Shown here piece after piece: positions 42,319 through 51,949 of a DNA stretch of 64,000 nucleotides; within the stretch, counting starts at the first letter, position 1, and the number at the start of each line of letters is the position of its first letter. A model generated the notes under the pieces. The model did no database searches. It was not told the origin of the DNA and saw only the letters and a list, made by a program, of their open reading frames with translations. The DNA is taken from the NCBI GenBank assembly GCA_964625855.1, contig CAZVFC010000013.1, positions 131,110-195,109 of the forward strand, read 5' to 3'. The position numbers and the translations under genes are program-made. This stretch comes from JAPLUA01 sp964625855 (GTDB taxonomy: Bacteria > Verrucomicrobiota > Verrucomicrobiia > Limisphaerales > UBA8199).

Positions 42319-43119
42319 ATGAACCGCATTGCAGAGAGATTTGCCAGTCTCAGGCGCGAGGGGAAGAAGGGTTTTGTCGTCTACATCGGCGCGGGCGATC
42401 CGGACCTGGAGGCCACGCGCAACCTGGCGCTGGCGTTCGATGAGATCGGCGTGGATGTGCTGGAGCTGGGTGTGCCGTTCAGCGACCCGCTGGCGGATGG
42501 GCTGGTCAACCAACTGGCGGCCCAGCGCGGGCTGGAATCGGGCACTACGCCGCACAGGGTTCTGGAAACCGTGGCGGCCATTCGCAAGGAGTCGCAGATC
42601 CCGATTGTGCTCTACATCTACTTCAACCTGATCCATCGGCATGGCCTGGAGCGTTTCATCCGGGACGCGGCCCAGGCGGGGGTGGACGGCTTGCTGGTGC
42701 TGGATCTGCCGCCCGAGGAAGGCGAGACCTACGAAACGCTCATGCGCCAGGCGGGCCTGTGCAACATTTACCTGGTGGCCCCGACCACGCCGGAAGACCG
42801 CATCGAGCTGATTGTCAAACGCGGCGCCGGGTTCATCTATTACGTGTCGCGCGAAGGGGTCACCGGCATGCAGACCAGGGTCGCGGACACGATTGCGCAA
42901 ATGACCGCCAGGATCCGCGCGCACACGGACTTGCCGATCGCAGTCGGCTTCGGCATCTCGACCCCGGAACAGGCGCGGATGGTCGCCGCGAGCGCGGAGG
43001 CGGTGGTGGTGGGCAGCGCGATCGTGAACCAGATCGCGCAGTACGGCAGGTCCCAGGACTTGATCCCGCGCGTCAGTGACTTCGTGAACTCGCTTGTGCA
43101 AGCGGTGAAGCAACCGTGA
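42319..43119 (+). CDS. trpA: Tryptophan synthase alpha subunit
   Basis: A 266-aa protein that cleaves indole-3-glycerol phosphate to indole. Start at ATG 42319 (MNRIAERFASLRREGKKGF) fits the family; the upstream open frame is repeat-derived. Conserved text: FVVYIGAGDPDLEATRNLAL, LELGVPFSDPLADG (catalytic Glu and Asp), GVDGLLVLDLPPEE, APTTPEDRIELI, YYVSREGVTGMQT and AVGFGISTPEQA. Position 42517-42545 (residues A-A-Q-R-G-L-E-S-G) is identical in DNA to a repeat at the left island edge. No other trp genes are in the window. Confidence 0.94.
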   Translation: MNRIAERFASLRREGKKGFVVYIGAGDPDLEATRNLALAFDEIGVDVLELGVPFSDPLADGLVNQLAAQRGLESGTTPHRVLETVAAIRKESQIPIVLYIYFNLIHRHGLERFIRDAAQAGVDGLLVLDLPPEEGETYETLMRQAGLCNIYLVAPTTPEDRIELIVKRGAGFIYYVSREGVTGMQTRVADTIAQMTARIRAHTDLPIAVGFGISTPEQARMVAASAEAVVVGSAIVNQIAQYGRSQDLIPRVSDFVNSLVQAVKQP

Positions 43120-43251
43120 AAGAAGACGGATTAACAGCGAAGACGCGAAGGCGCGAAGCAAAAGGAGAAGGAGCTCGTTTCTTCCCGTCTTCGCCTCTTC
43201 CCTGTTCATCTGCGCCGAGGGCTCCGCGCCGCAAGCAACCAATGAAACACC

Positions 43252-44385
43252 ATGAAAGCTAAATCCAACGACAACGAACGCTACGTCATCATCATGGCCG
43301 GCGGCCGGGGGGAACGGTTCTGGCCGGTGAGCCGGGAAAAGACGCCCAAGCAGCTCATCACGCTGTTGGGGGACCGGTCGTTCTTGCAGCAGGCCGTTGA
43401 CCGGGTGCTGGCGCTGGTGCCGCTGAAGAACATCCTGGTCATCACCAACGAGGCCCAGGCGCCCACGGTCCGCAAACAACTGCCCAAGCTGCCGAAAGAG
43501 AACGTCATCGCCGAACCGGTCGGGCGCGACACGTGCGCGGCGGTCACGCTCGGGGCCGCGCTGGTGGGGGCGCGCTCGACCACGGGCGTGATGGCGGTGC
43601 TGCCGGCCGACCATGTCATTCCGGAGGAGAAGAAGTTCCAGCAGGTGCTGTCGGATGCGTTTGACCTGGCGGGCCGCGGGCAGGCCATCGTCACGATCGG
43701 CATCAAGCCCACCGAACCGGCCACCGGCTACGGCTATATCCGCGTGGGCGAGGCGCTGCCGCCGCCGCAGGGAGTCAAGAGTTACAAGACGGCGTTTCAC
43801 CGCGCCGAGCAGTTCGTGGAGAAGCCTTACTTCGACAAGGCCCTCGAATACCTGAACAGCGGCCAATACCGCTGGAACGCGGGCATGTTCATCTGGTCAT
43901 TCGTGACCATCACCGAGGGCTTGCAGAAACATCAGCCGGAGATGTACGCGGCCTGCCAGCGCTGGTTCAAGGTCGCGGCCAACCCGGCCAAGCTGAACAA
44001 GGTCCTGGCCATGGAATATCCCGAGATCAAGAGGATCTCGATTGACTATGCCTTAATGGAGCACGCCGCCAATGTGATCGTGGCGGACGGCCTCTTCGCG
44101 TGGGACGACCTCGGTTCGTGGACGGCCCTGGGGCGCCACCTTAAGGCCGACCCGGAGGGCAACTGCGCGGTGGCGGACTTCATCCACGTGGATGGGGCGC
44201 GCAATATCATCTTTGACGCCCGGAGCAAAGACCGGCGCACACCCATTGCGGTGGTCGGCCTGCGCGACTCCATCCTGGTGCAGACGGATGATGCCACCCT
44301 GCTGGCGCACAAGAGCCAGTCGCAGAAGGTCAAGGAGCTGGTCAAGCGGCTGGCCGCAGATCCGAAGCTCAAGAAGCTGGTGTAA
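43252..44385 (+). CDS. manC: Mannose-1-phosphate guanylyltransferase
   Basis: A 377-aa nucleotidyltransferase that makes GDP-mannose from mannose 1-phosphate and GTP. Signatures: the N-terminal loop IIMAGGRGERFWPVSREKTP with following KQ, NVIAEPVGRDTCAAVTLGAA, VMAVLPADHVI, ATGYGYIRVG, EQFVEKP and YRWNAGMFIWS. Length corresponds to the single-domain type without a C-terminal isomerase. GDP-mannose would feed exopolysaccharide or glycan synthesis. It stands alone, 132 bases after trpA. Confidence 0.9.
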   Translation: MKAKSNDNERYVIIMAGGRGERFWPVSREKTPKQLITLLGDRSFLQQAVDRVLALVPLKNILVITNEAQAPTVRKQLPKLPKENVIAEPVGRDTCAAVTLGAALVGARSTTGVMAVLPADHVIPEEKKFQQVLSDAFDLAGRGQAIVTIGIKPTEPATGYGYIRVGEALPPPQGVKSYKTAFHRAEQFVEKPYFDKALEYLNSGQYRWNAGMFIWSFVTITEGLQKHQPEMYAACQRWFKVAANPAKLNKVLAMEYPEIKRISIDYALMEHAANVIVADGLFAWDDLGSWTALGRHLKADPEGNCAVADFIHVDGARNIIFDARSKDRRTPIAVVGLRDSILVQTDDATLLAHKSQSQKVKELVKRLAADPKLKKLV

Positions 44386-44537
44386 GCCCGCACCGGGCCG
44401 GGGAGTCCGGAAGAGGCGGGCGAACCGGCGAGGCCCCAAAAACATGTATTACCAAAAAACAAGCGGACAGGGGTTGTCACAGGCGCGACCGCGAGCGACT
44501 CTTGCCTGAAAGCATTAACGGCTCTTAGACTCGCATT

Positions 44538-45293
44538 ATGAACCGGATTGCCCGTCGCTGGCTGATTGCCAGTGGAAAACCGCCCGCGGCATTTACGTTG
44601 ATTGAGTTGCTGGTGGTGATCGCGATCATTGCCATCCTGGCCGCCCTGCTATTGCCGGCCCTGGCCAAGGCCAAGGAGAAGGCAAAGCGCATGAATTGCC
44701 TCAGCAACCTGAAGCAGACCGGGCTGGCCTCGATGCTATACTGCAACGATTTCAAGGACGAGTTCCCGCCGCGCATTGTAACGGGCACTGATGGCACCAC
44801 CTATTCGACCCAGTATGCCTGGCTGGGGCGGGCGGGGAACCAGACGCCCTACAATTACATAGATGCGTCCGCGCGGTATCTCAACAGCTACATCGGCAAG
44901 TACGCGACGACCAACGAAGTGGAAGTGGCACGCTGCCCCAGCGAAATAGACAAGATCAAAGGCAGCTATTATTACTTTGGCAGCTCTTATCCCAATAATG
45001 CCCATGACCAGTCCTCTTTCAACACGCTGGGCATGGGCAACGGCCGCTGCTGCAAGCTGACGGATATCCGGAGCCCGACGAGAATGGTGACGATTGCCGA
45101 GGAAGGGTGCTACTTCCCGTCCTGGAATCCGATCAGTCCGCTGCCCAAGGAGAACTTCCGCCACACCAAGTTTGGCGACACCCGCTGGAACCTCACCTTT
45201 GCCGACGGCCACGCCGCGTTCACGCCCATCATTTACGTGCCGGGCGTGCGCACTATGAGTGGGAGAGACTACACTTTCGATCGTACCAAGTAA
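44538..45293 (+). CDS. Pseudopilin-type secreted protein (DUF1559-like, H-X9-DG)
   Basis: A 251-aa protein with the prepilin N-terminal methylation/cleavage signal AFTLIELLVVIAIIAILAAL (Ala rather than Gly precedes the Phe), followed by the LLPALAKAKEKAKRMNCLSN spine helix with one cysteine. The C-terminal part ends with WNLTFADGHAAFTPI, the H-x9-D-G-like motif of the large pseudopilin families expanded in Verrucomicrobia and Planctomycetes. It is exported and processed by a prepilin peptidase (not in the window). It leads a group with an adhesin-like protein and a sialidase, 52 bases upstream of the former. Confidence 0.85.
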   Translation: MNRIARRWLIASGKPPAAFTLIELLVVIAIIAILAALLLPALAKAKEKAKRMNCLSNLKQTGLASMLYCNDFKDEFPPRIVTGTDGTTYSTQYAWLGRAGNQTPYNYIDASARYLNSYIGKYATTNEVEVARCPSEIDKIKGSYYYFGSSYPNNAHDQSSFNTLGMGNGRCCKLTDIRSPTRMVTIAEEGCYFPSWNPISPLPKENFRHTKFGDTRWNLTFADGHAAFTPIIYVPGVRTMSGRDYTFDRTK

Positions 45294-45344
45294 CCGCCTC
45301 AAACCGTTCCCAATCCAGACAAGACCATCAACCTCTGAGAAAAC

Positions 45345-48300
45345 ATGAACCATCAGCACATCCCGAATCGCGGAGCGCTTCGCGCGCATTTCCTCGTCAT
45401 CGCAACCGTCGCCTTTACGGCCTGCCTCTTCGGCCACGCTGCTTTCGGCTCGATCACATTATACAGCGACAACTTCCAGTCCTACCCAGTGGCGTTCATC
45501 GCGTCGAACCCGCTGACCAACGGGCCGGCCGGCGGGCAGTGGTATTTTGTGGACCCCATTCCGCCGGCGGTCACGACAAATGAGCATCGCATCTTTGACG
45601 CAACCACCGGCGGTTCGGGCCTCAACTCCCGGTGCTGGATCAGCCTGACCAACAACGCGCAGTTGACCAACGGCATCAGCATCAGCGCCCTTCCCGCCGG
45701 CACAAACCTTTACACCTTCCGACTGTCCTTTGTGGCGGCCACCGACACCGGGACAGCCACGCGGAACACGACTTTCAAATACGCCATCTCCAGCTCGGCG
45801 GGAACGCTCACTCTGCTTTCCGGTCGCAACCTGGACAACAGCCAGACCTTTACAGACCTCAGCGGGTACGGCCTGGCCTCGGCCGGCACGATCGGCAAAA
45901 CCCCTGATCGGCGATTTGAGTTTGTCTTCCAGGGAGCGAATTTGACCACGGGCGACAAGATCATCTTCGATTTTACACGGATCACCAACAACGCCGGCGC
46001 CCTGGCCTTCATCGCGCTGGATGACGTCCGGCTGACGGTTGACGCCGACAACGGGCTGCTGGTCCAATCCGTCCGTCCGCTGCTTACGCTGCAACACGTC
46101 CGCGTTGCCTTCAGCGAGCCGGTGGACCCGGTGACCGCCACCAATACCGCTAACTACGCTTTCTCCGTAGGCGCTCTGTCCGTCTCAAACGCCTTGCTGG
46201 TGGAGCCGGGAGTGGTCGAGCTGTTGACCTCTGACCAAACGCCGGGCTCGAATTATACTTTGCAGGTCAGCGGCGTGCTTAGCCAATTGGGCGCCAGCAT
46301 GACCGCCACACAACTCGACTTCACGACCCCGGCGCTGGTGGTGTCTTCCGTGCGTTACGACGCCGGCACGACGATCTCCCAACCTTCAGGCCCGCCTGAT
46401 CCGATATCGGCTGAGGGCGGTTACTGGGTCATGACTACCAACACCAACAACGGCATGCTGGTCGGCGCCGTGACGGATGATCTCTCGACCGGCCTCAATG
46501 CCTGGAAGGTGAGCGATCAGAACATCTTATCGAGCGGCGGGATCATGGACTACCGCATCCCGATAGATCAACCTTCCGACAACCTCGCTCGGGCGAACGG
46601 CTGGCGTTTGCTGCTTCGCTCTCGCTTGGTGGACAATTATCTGAGCACGGCGAACGACCAGGTAGTCATCTACGGCGACACCGGCACCGGCACACGCTAC
46701 GGCCTGTTCTTCGCGCTGAACGCCAGCGGCAGCTTAACCGCACAGGTGCTGGGCGGGGCAACCTACACGTTGGCCGACAGCAGCACGGCCCTGGGTTACC
46801 ACACCCACATGATGATCTATGAGCCGGCGGTAGCCAGGGCCTCTTACTATTTTGACGGCCAGCTCATTGTCACCAACATTCCCGCGAACGCGTCCAGCGC
46901 TTACAATGGCCTTGCCTTCGGGGGCGCTTCATCAACCGCCGCGGGGGAAATGAACTACAACCTCGTTCAGCTCGACGTCATCGGCGGCACTCCGCCGGTG
47001 GTCACGCAGAACCCGCAGAGCACGACCAACGGCGTAGGCCAGAAGGTGACGTTTACCGCTGGATTCACGCCGTTTGTGAATGCCTACCAGTGGCTATCCA
47101 ACGGCGTGATCATCCCCGGCGCCACGGGCGCCAACTACACGACCGACTTCATCACGTTGGGCTACGACGGCTCGCAATACCGTTGCCGTGCGCTGCATCC
47201 CTTGGGCAATGTTGAGACGGCCCCGGCCACCCTGACGGTGACGACGGACACCGCACCGCCGACCATTGCCAGCGTGAAGGGCTCGCTGCTGCTAGACCGA
47301 GTGCTGATCACTTTCTCGGAGCCGGTGCTGGAGACTTACGCGACCAATATCGCGAACTACGTCTGGTCGCTGCCCGGGGTAATGAATCTCTCGGCGCAGT
47401 TGGTGGACCCCCTCACGGTCGAACTCCGCACCACCTCCCTCGAGGCTGGGAGTAACTACACGGTCCTGGTCAGCAACGTGAGGGACACATCGAACCTCAT
47501 TATTCCGGCCAATTCGCCTGCCCAATTCATCGCGCCGCGGCTCCAGGTCCTGGCCCGTTACTACGCCGGCAACACCACCGACACCCCGGCCGGACCGCCG
47601 GACCCGACTTCCTCCGAGGGCGGTGGTTGGGCGCTGCGATTGGATGCGGACGCCGGCCTGTCCACGAACGCGGTGATGGATGATCTGGGCACAGGCTGGC
47701 ACGCGTGGCAGGTGCGCGATGCATCCGCGGCTACGCAGATGTTTATCCAATACACGCTGGGCCTGGCCACCAATGTTCATCAAAACGCGAAGCAGTTCGG
47801 TTGGGTGCTGACGGTGCGCAGCCGTTTCGCCGAGGATTTCGGCACCAGCATCGCCTTGTTCGCCCAATATGCGGACTACAACTACTACCGTTATGTGCTG
47901 AGCTTCGATCAGGACAATTTCGGCGAGCTGGAGGTTGGCTTGTGGGTGCCGAGCCCCGGCTACATTCCCTACACCGTTACGACCGGGGGCACCGGCAGCA
48001 CTGCCTATTACCTGCACCAAGTTGTTTACGACCCAGCCACGGCCACCGCATCGTATTTCATGGATGGCCGGCCGGTTGCCCGCAATTGGGGTGGCGGGTA
48101 TAGCTCAGGCTCAAATCCGGGCCTGTTCTGGGGCGCGGCCTCCAGCGGCAACATGGGCGCGATGAACTACAATCTCGTGGAGTTCCAAGCCGTGGAGCCG
48201 CCGTTCGTCACCATCCTGAATGACGGCACGAACATCACGGTGGAGTACCGCGGAATCCTGGAGACGGCGAGCCAGTTTGCCAACCCGACGGCTTGGACCC

Positions 48301-48398
48301 CGCTCGCCACGAACGCCACCAGCGCTGCCAGCACGTATTCTATACCGCTGAGCAGCAGCCAGCCGCAGCAGTTCTTCCGTGCGCGGCTGGTGCAGTAA
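45345..48398 (+). CDS. Large secreted Ig-like/LamG-like surface protein
   Basis: A 1017-aa protein with an N-terminal signal segment (LVIATVAFTACLFGHAAFG). It contains two copies of an Ig-like block: VRVAFSEPVDPVTATNTANY with NYTLQVSGV, and VLITFSEPVLETYATNIANY with NYTVLVSNV, both typical of Ig/SbsA-like Big_5 domains. Each is followed by a lectin-like module with PPDP(I/T)S(A/S)EGG and a M-x-Y-N-L-V ending. One Ig-like domain between them has TQNPQSTTNGVGQKVTFTAG. The end QFFRARLVQ is a common Verrucomicrobial C-terminus. Probably glycan binding; located 122 bases before a sialidase gene. Confidence 0.75.
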   Translation: MNHQHIPNRGALRAHFLVIATVAFTACLFGHAAFGSITLYSDNFQSYPVAFIASNPLTNGPAGGQWYFVDPIPPAVTTNEHRIFDATTGGSGLNSRCWISLTNNAQLTNGISISALPAGTNLYTFRLSFVAATDTGTATRNTTFKYAISSSAGTLTLLSGRNLDNSQTFTDLSGYGLASAGTIGKTPDRRFEFVFQGANLTTGDKIIFDFTRITNNAGALAFIALDDVRLTVDADNGLLVQSVRPLLTLQHVRVAFSEPVDPVTATNTANYAFSVGALSVSNALLVEPGVVELLTSDQTPGSNYTLQVSGVLSQLGASMTATQLDFTTPALVVSSVRYDAGTTISQPSGPPDPISAEGGYWVMTTNTNNGMLVGAVTDDLSTGLNAWKVSDQNILSSGGIMDYRIPIDQPSDNLARANGWRLLLRSRLVDNYLSTANDQVVIYGDTGTGTRYGLFFALNASGSLTAQVLGGATYTLADSSTALGYHTHMMIYEPAVARASYYFDGQLIVTNIPANASSAYNGLAFGGASSTAAGEMNYNLVQLDVIGGTPPVVTQNPQSTTNGVGQKVTFTAGFTPFVNAYQWLSNGVIIPGATGANYTTDFITLGYDGSQYRCRALHPLGNVETAPATLTVTTDTAPPTIASVKGSLLLDRVLITFSEPVLETYATNIANYVWSLPGVMNLSAQLVDPLTVELRTTSLEAGSNYTVLVSNVRDTSNLIIPANSPAQFIAPRLQVLARYYAGNTTDTPAGPPDPTSSEGGGWALRLDADAGLSTNAVMDDLGTGWHAWQVRDASAATQMFIQYTLGLATNVHQNAKQFGWVLTVRSRFAEDFGTSIALFAQYADYNYYRYVLSFDQDNFGELEVGLWVPSPGYIPYTVTTGGTGSTAYYLHQVVYDPATATASYFMDGRPVARNWGGGYSSGSNPGLFWGAASSGNMGAMNYNLVEFQAVEPPFVTILNDGTNITVEYRGILETASQFANPTAWTPLATNATSAASTYSIPLSSSQPQQFFRARLVQ

Positions 48399-48520
48399 TG
48401 CCTGTCCCGACTTGGGCAAAACCGGAATCGCATTGCGCTGCCCTGCGACCTGCGGGCGCCCCGCCAGCTTTTAACCTGCGGCGAGGCGGCCTCACGAAGG
48501 GCAGCGGTCTCTTTCCTCTG

Positions 48521-50851
48521 ATGATGATGAGAACACTCCAAATCGGATGCATGGTGTTGGCCGTCGGCGGCCTTTCCAACCTGCCCCTGGCGGTGGCCGC
48601 CCCGGACCCAGCAACGGTGTATGCGTGGTACCGCGGCGATGCGGGCCTGGTGACCGGCAGCGACAATTACGGTGTGACGAGCTGGACCAACTCCGGTACG
48701 GCCCTGGCTACCAATGCGGCCCAGCAGGCGATGCGCGACCTGAATCGGCTGGGAGTCAGCCCGCAGAAGCTCTACCTCATCCGGAAGGACGGCTCGGCGG
48801 CGGCGGCGGCCACCTTCACCGGGACCGATTGCATCTACGCCGGCAAGACGGACTTCGGGATTCTATCAAGCAACCGCACCCTCGTGGTGTGCGCGCGGGT
48901 CGCCGACGCGATAAACCAGGGTTTTCTCTTCGACGCGAGTTCCTACACTCCCGGCCTGATGCGAGTGCAGGTGAAGACGGGTTATTGGCACGTGGGCACT
49001 TCGGGCGGCACGAATACTGCCTACGGACCGTCGCCCGGCACGCCGACCGCTCCTGTGACCACTAACGTCTGGCAGGTTCACACATTCATCGTGCGGACCA
49101 ACGGGGGCGCGGCCCAATTTGAGCATTACCTCGACGGAGCGCAGGTGGGGAATGTCAACCTGAAGACCAACGGCGCGCTGAGCGGATTGATACTCGGCGC
49201 CAACGTATCGCAGCAATTTGGAATCAAAGCGGACGTCGCGGAATTGCTCGTGTTCAACCAGGCGCTGGATGCCGCCACCCGCGCAAGCGTGGAGACCTAC
49301 CTTTCGAACAAGTGGACGGGCGCTGTGCTCGACCCGAACGCGCCGGTCCTGCCTCCCGAACGGCTGCCGGTCTTCATTAACGGCCAGAACGGCTACGGCT
49401 GCTACCGGATTCCAGCCCTGGTGACGACCACCAACGGCACGGTGATCGCCGTGGCTGATGGGCGTCTTTCCGGGTGCGGCGATATTCCCAACCCGCTGGA
49501 CCTGGTTGCGCGACGCAGTTTCGATAACGGGCGCACCTGGGGACCCCTCCAGGTCATCGCCGCCTACGGCAGCGACACGAGCGCGAATGATGTGGATACC
49601 TATCCCTATTACGGCATCACCAACCCCGTGCAGCGGGTCGCCGGGGGGGACGCGGCACTGTTGCTCGACCGCACCAACGGGCGCGTTTGGACTCTGTACG
49701 ACAACGGCGCTTACGTGTCCGGCCAGGCCTATAACCGGGTCATCAAGCTCGAAATGCGCTACAGCGACGACGATGGCGCAACCTGGTCAGCGGCGCTGGA
49801 CATCGAAGCGCTGAATCCCGGCCTGCGCCCGACGGGCTCGCAATTCCTGGCCGGCCCGGGCAACGGCATCCAGTTGGAGAGAGGCCCTCATGCGGGCCGA
49901 CTCATCTTCCCGGTGTATGTGTCCAATACCCCCAACTACTCGACCCTGATTTACAGTGACGACCACGGCCTGACCTGGCATCTGGGCGGCAACGCTGGCG
50001 CAGGCGGCGGCGAAGTCCAGATGGCCGAAACGCCGGACGGCGGCCTGATCGCCTCGATGCGCGACGCCAGCTTCTCCTGGAGCGGCGTGCGCACGTTCAG
50101 TCGCAGCACCGACGGCGGCGCGACCTGGGGCGCGCCTTTCACCAATACGACGAATCCACCGACCCTTCCCGACCCGGCTTGCCAGGGAAACATTTACCGC
50201 CTGACCAGCACCAACGACAGCAACGCCAGCCGGCTGATCCATGCCAACGCCGCCAGCGCCTCGTCCCGTGTGAATATGACCCTGCGCATCAGCTACGACG
50301 AAGGTGCGACCTGGCCCGTGAGCAACCAGGTCTATTCCGGCAGTTCCGCCTATTCGGCGTTGACCCGGTTGGCTACCACCGAGGTCGGGCTGCTCTTCGA
50401 GGCGAACAACTATACCCGAATTGACTTCGTACGCCGCTCGGTGAGCCAAATCAGCGGCGGCAGCGATTCACTGCCGCCCTACACCGTCTGGGCAGCGGAG
50501 CGATTCTCGCCCGCCCAGTTGATGAATCCTGCCATCTCGGGTCCGGACGCCGATCCTGATCACGACAGGGCCAGCAACAACCAGGAATGCATTGCGGGCA
50601 CAGATCCGCTGTCGGCGGGCAGCGCCCTCAAGTTGAAGGTGCTTCCCGCCGGCACGAACACGCCCCTGCTTCAGTTCAACGCGGTGTCGAACAAGACCTA
50701 CACTGTTCAACATCGAACCAGCCTGATCTCCGGCGCGTGGGCCCGCTACGTTGACGTTCCCGCACCGCCATCCAACACGCTTGTCCAGCTTGCCCTGGTG
50801 GCGACCAATGGCTGCGACTTCTTCCGGCTCACCACCCCGCACCTGCCTTGA
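48521..50851 (+). CDS. Secreted exo-alpha-sialidase (GH33) with N-terminal LamG-like domain
   Basis: A 776-aa protein with a signal peptide (MMMRTLQIGCMVLAVGGLSN, cleavage near AVAAPDP); ATG 48527 is an alternative start. Residues ~30-265 form a LamG-like module (SWTNSGTALATN; VFNQALDAATRASVETYLSN). The sialidase propeller begins at YGCYRIPALVTT (the Y/F-R-I-P motif, arginine-triad residue) and has Asp boxes SFDNGRTW, SDDDGATW, SDDHGLTW, STDGGATW and SYDEGATW. The last ~100 residues carry the Ca-binding-like PDADPDHDRASNNQE and a small beta domain. It releases terminal sialic acids. No sialic-acid catabolic genes are adjacent. Confidence 0.9.
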   Translation: MMMRTLQIGCMVLAVGGLSNLPLAVAAPDPATVYAWYRGDAGLVTGSDNYGVTSWTNSGTALATNAAQQAMRDLNRLGVSPQKLYLIRKDGSAAAAATFTGTDCIYAGKTDFGILSSNRTLVVCARVADAINQGFLFDASSYTPGLMRVQVKTGYWHVGTSGGTNTAYGPSPGTPTAPVTTNVWQVHTFIVRTNGGAAQFEHYLDGAQVGNVNLKTNGALSGLILGANVSQQFGIKADVAELLVFNQALDAATRASVETYLSNKWTGAVLDPNAPVLPPERLPVFINGQNGYGCYRIPALVTTTNGTVIAVADGRLSGCGDIPNPLDLVARRSFDNGRTWGPLQVIAAYGSDTSANDVDTYPYYGITNPVQRVAGGDAALLLDRTNGRVWTLYDNGAYVSGQAYNRVIKLEMRYSDDDGATWSAALDIEALNPGLRPTGSQFLAGPGNGIQLERGPHAGRLIFPVYVSNTPNYSTLIYSDDHGLTWHLGGNAGAGGGEVQMAETPDGGLIASMRDASFSWSGVRTFSRSTDGGATWGAPFTNTTNPPTLPDPACQGNIYRLTSTNDSNASRLIHANAASASSRVNMTLRISYDEGATWPVSNQVYSGSSAYSALTRLATTEVGLLFEANNYTRIDFVRRSVSQISGGSDSLPPYTVWAAERFSPAQLMNPAISGPDADPDHDRASNNQECIAGTDPLSAGSALKLKVLPAGTNTPLLQFNAVSNKTYTVQHRTSLISGAWARYVDVPAPPSNTLVQLALVATNGCDFFRLTTPHLP

Positions 50852-50855
50852 AATG

Positions 50856-50875
50856 ACCACGGGCACGACCGTGGT
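50856..50875 (+). terminator. Stem-loop after sialidase gene
   Basis: ACCACGG and CCGTGGT form a perfect 7-bp stem with a six-base loop, five bases after the sialidase stop. There is no T-tract, so termination would need Rho or be weak. Confidence 0.35.
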
Positions 50876-50992
50876 AACCTGAGTGGGTTGGACCGTAACG
50901 CGGCACAGTCAACACGGCGCCATCGGCGGTGGTCCGAGCTACGCCCGTGCGGCGCTTGCCCTTTTCGCCCCGGGCGGTTAGGTTCTCAACGC

Positions 50993-51190
50993 ATGAGCAC
51001 AAAGGCACAGGCGGTCTTGGAAGGTTTCAAAAGCCTGCCGCGTGACGAGCAATACGTCGTGTATGAGACCATCGCTCGCACGGTGGTTCCCGGAGATTAC
51101 GGCCCGTTGTCGGACGATGAGCTGACGGACATTGCCGCCCAAACCTTTTCCTTGCTGGACGAGGAGGAGTCTCGTGCCCAGTCGGGGTGA
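50993..51190 (+). CDS. Small antitoxin-like protein upstream of broken MazF gene
   Basis: A 65-aa acidic protein (MSTKAQAVLEGFKSLPRDEQ, ending SLLDEEESRAQSG). Size, helical acidic character and position, overlapping the start of a MazF/PemK-like frame by 17 bases, fit a toxin-antitoxin antitoxin of the type that precedes such toxins. Its last codons contain GAGGAGGAG, an ideal ribosome binding site for the GTG at 51174. The toxin it would neutralise is disrupted in this genome. Confidence 0.6.
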   Translation: MSTKAQAVLEGFKSLPRDEQYVVYETIARTVVPGDYGPLSDDELTDIAAQTFSLLDEEESRAQSG

Positions 51191-51275
51191 AGTCTGGTTG
51201 GTGGGCCTGGGCAGCACACCCTTGACTGCTCTCAAAGTACCCTTACCTTGCTCAGATGAACGCAGTTTTGACTGA
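51174..51275 (+). pseudogene. MazF/PemK-type toxin, N-terminal fragment
   Basis: From GTG 51174, with GAGGAGGAG five bases upstream, the frame reads VPSRGEVWLVGLG, the start of MazF/PemK endoribonucleases, then loses similarity and stops at 51273-51275. The continuation of the toxin (EVWLVDLGMVQKARPALILN) is found 740 bases downstream, beyond an AbrB/PIN pair. Confidence 0.65.
51188..51213. repeat. Direct repeat, left copy, flanking AbrB/PIN pair
   Basis: The 26 bases TGAAGTCTGG...CTGGGCA match 51924-51949 at 23 positions. Both copies encode the E-V-W-L-V strand of a MazF toxin. Confidence 0.75.
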
Positions 51276-51510
51276 CGACGGCAAAATCGTGCTGCCGCCG
51301 GAGTTGCGCAAGAACGCTCAACTCCAGCCCGGCGACACTCTGGACGTGCAGTTTTACAAAGGCTCCATCGTCCTGCGCAAGCACCAGCCTCTCACGCCAG
51401 AACAATGCGCCGCCCTCCTGGAGCGCAGCCGTTCTCAGCCCAAGCCCGCACCGGACGATGACGCTGCTGTTGAACAAGTTGTTCGGGCAGTGCGCGCCCA
51501 GCGGCGATGA
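51256..51510 (+). CDS. AbrB/MazE-type antitoxin
   Basis: An 84-aa protein with the swapped-hairpin DNA-binding signature DDGKIVLPPELRKNAQLQPG followed by DTLDVQFYKGSIVLRK, then a charged C-terminal tail (PDDDAAVEQVVRAVRAQRR) that would wrap the toxin. It overlaps the PIN toxin gene by ATGA (51507-51510), the usual antitoxin-toxin arrangement. It would bind its own promoter together with the toxin. Confidence 0.85.
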   Translation: MNAVLTDDGKIVLPPELRKNAQLQPGDTLDVQFYKGSIVLRKHQPLTPEQCAALLERSRSQPKPAPDDDAAVEQVVRAVRAQRR

Positions 51511-51926
51511 TTGTCGTTCTGGATACCAACATCGTCGCCAGCGCGACGTACTGGCGCGGGAAGCCTGCCCACTGTCTCGAAGCGTGGGTGCTCGGGAAAT
51601 ACGACCTCGCCATCAGCCACCCGATCCTTACGGAATACGAAGAAGTCATTGCCCGCCTCGCCGCCCGTTACCCGGCGAAGCAGCCCACGGACTGGCTCAG
51701 CGCTATCCAGCGGGCCGGTCATCTGTATGTTCCCGCTCCTCGGCCAGCCTCCACCGCCGACCCGGATGATGAAATGTTCATCGAATGCGCCGCGCAAGCA
51801 CAGGCCGATTGTCTGGTGACTGGCGATAAAGGCCATTTGCTTGCGCTCAAACAAGCGGCCGGCATTCCGATTGTCGCGGTCTCCGACTTCCTGCCCTTGA
51901 TCGGTGTGCCGGAGAATCCGACTTGA
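51507..51926 (+). CDS. PIN-domain toxin (VapC-like, COG1569 type)
   Basis: A 139-aa PIN ribonuclease. Acidic active-site residues are seen in MIVVLDTNIVASA (D), HPILTEYEEVIARL (E), ADPDDEMFIECAAQ (D) and ADCLVTGDKGHLLAL (D). It pairs with the overlapping AbrB-type antitoxin. The pair lies between two fragments of a MazF-type toxin gene and is flanked by a 26-bp direct repeat, so it appears inserted into the older toxin gene. Confidence 0.88.
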   Translation: MIVVLDTNIVASATYWRGKPAHCLEAWVLGKYDLAISHPILTEYEEVIARLAARYPAKQPTDWLSAIQRAGHLYVPAPRPASTADPDDEMFIECAAQAQADCLVTGDKGHLLALKQAAGIPIVAVSDFLPLIGVPENPT

Positions 51927-51949
51927 AGTCTGGCTGGTGGACTTGGGCA
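51924..51949. repeat. Direct repeat, right copy, flanking AbrB/PIN pair
   Basis: Matches 51188-51213 with three mismatches in 26 bases and begins at the PIN stop codon. Confidence 0.75.

Noticed and set aside
42166..43866. 566-aa minus-strand frame opposite trpA and manC
   Set aside because: Arg/His-rich text spanning two well-supported genes on the other strand; not coding.
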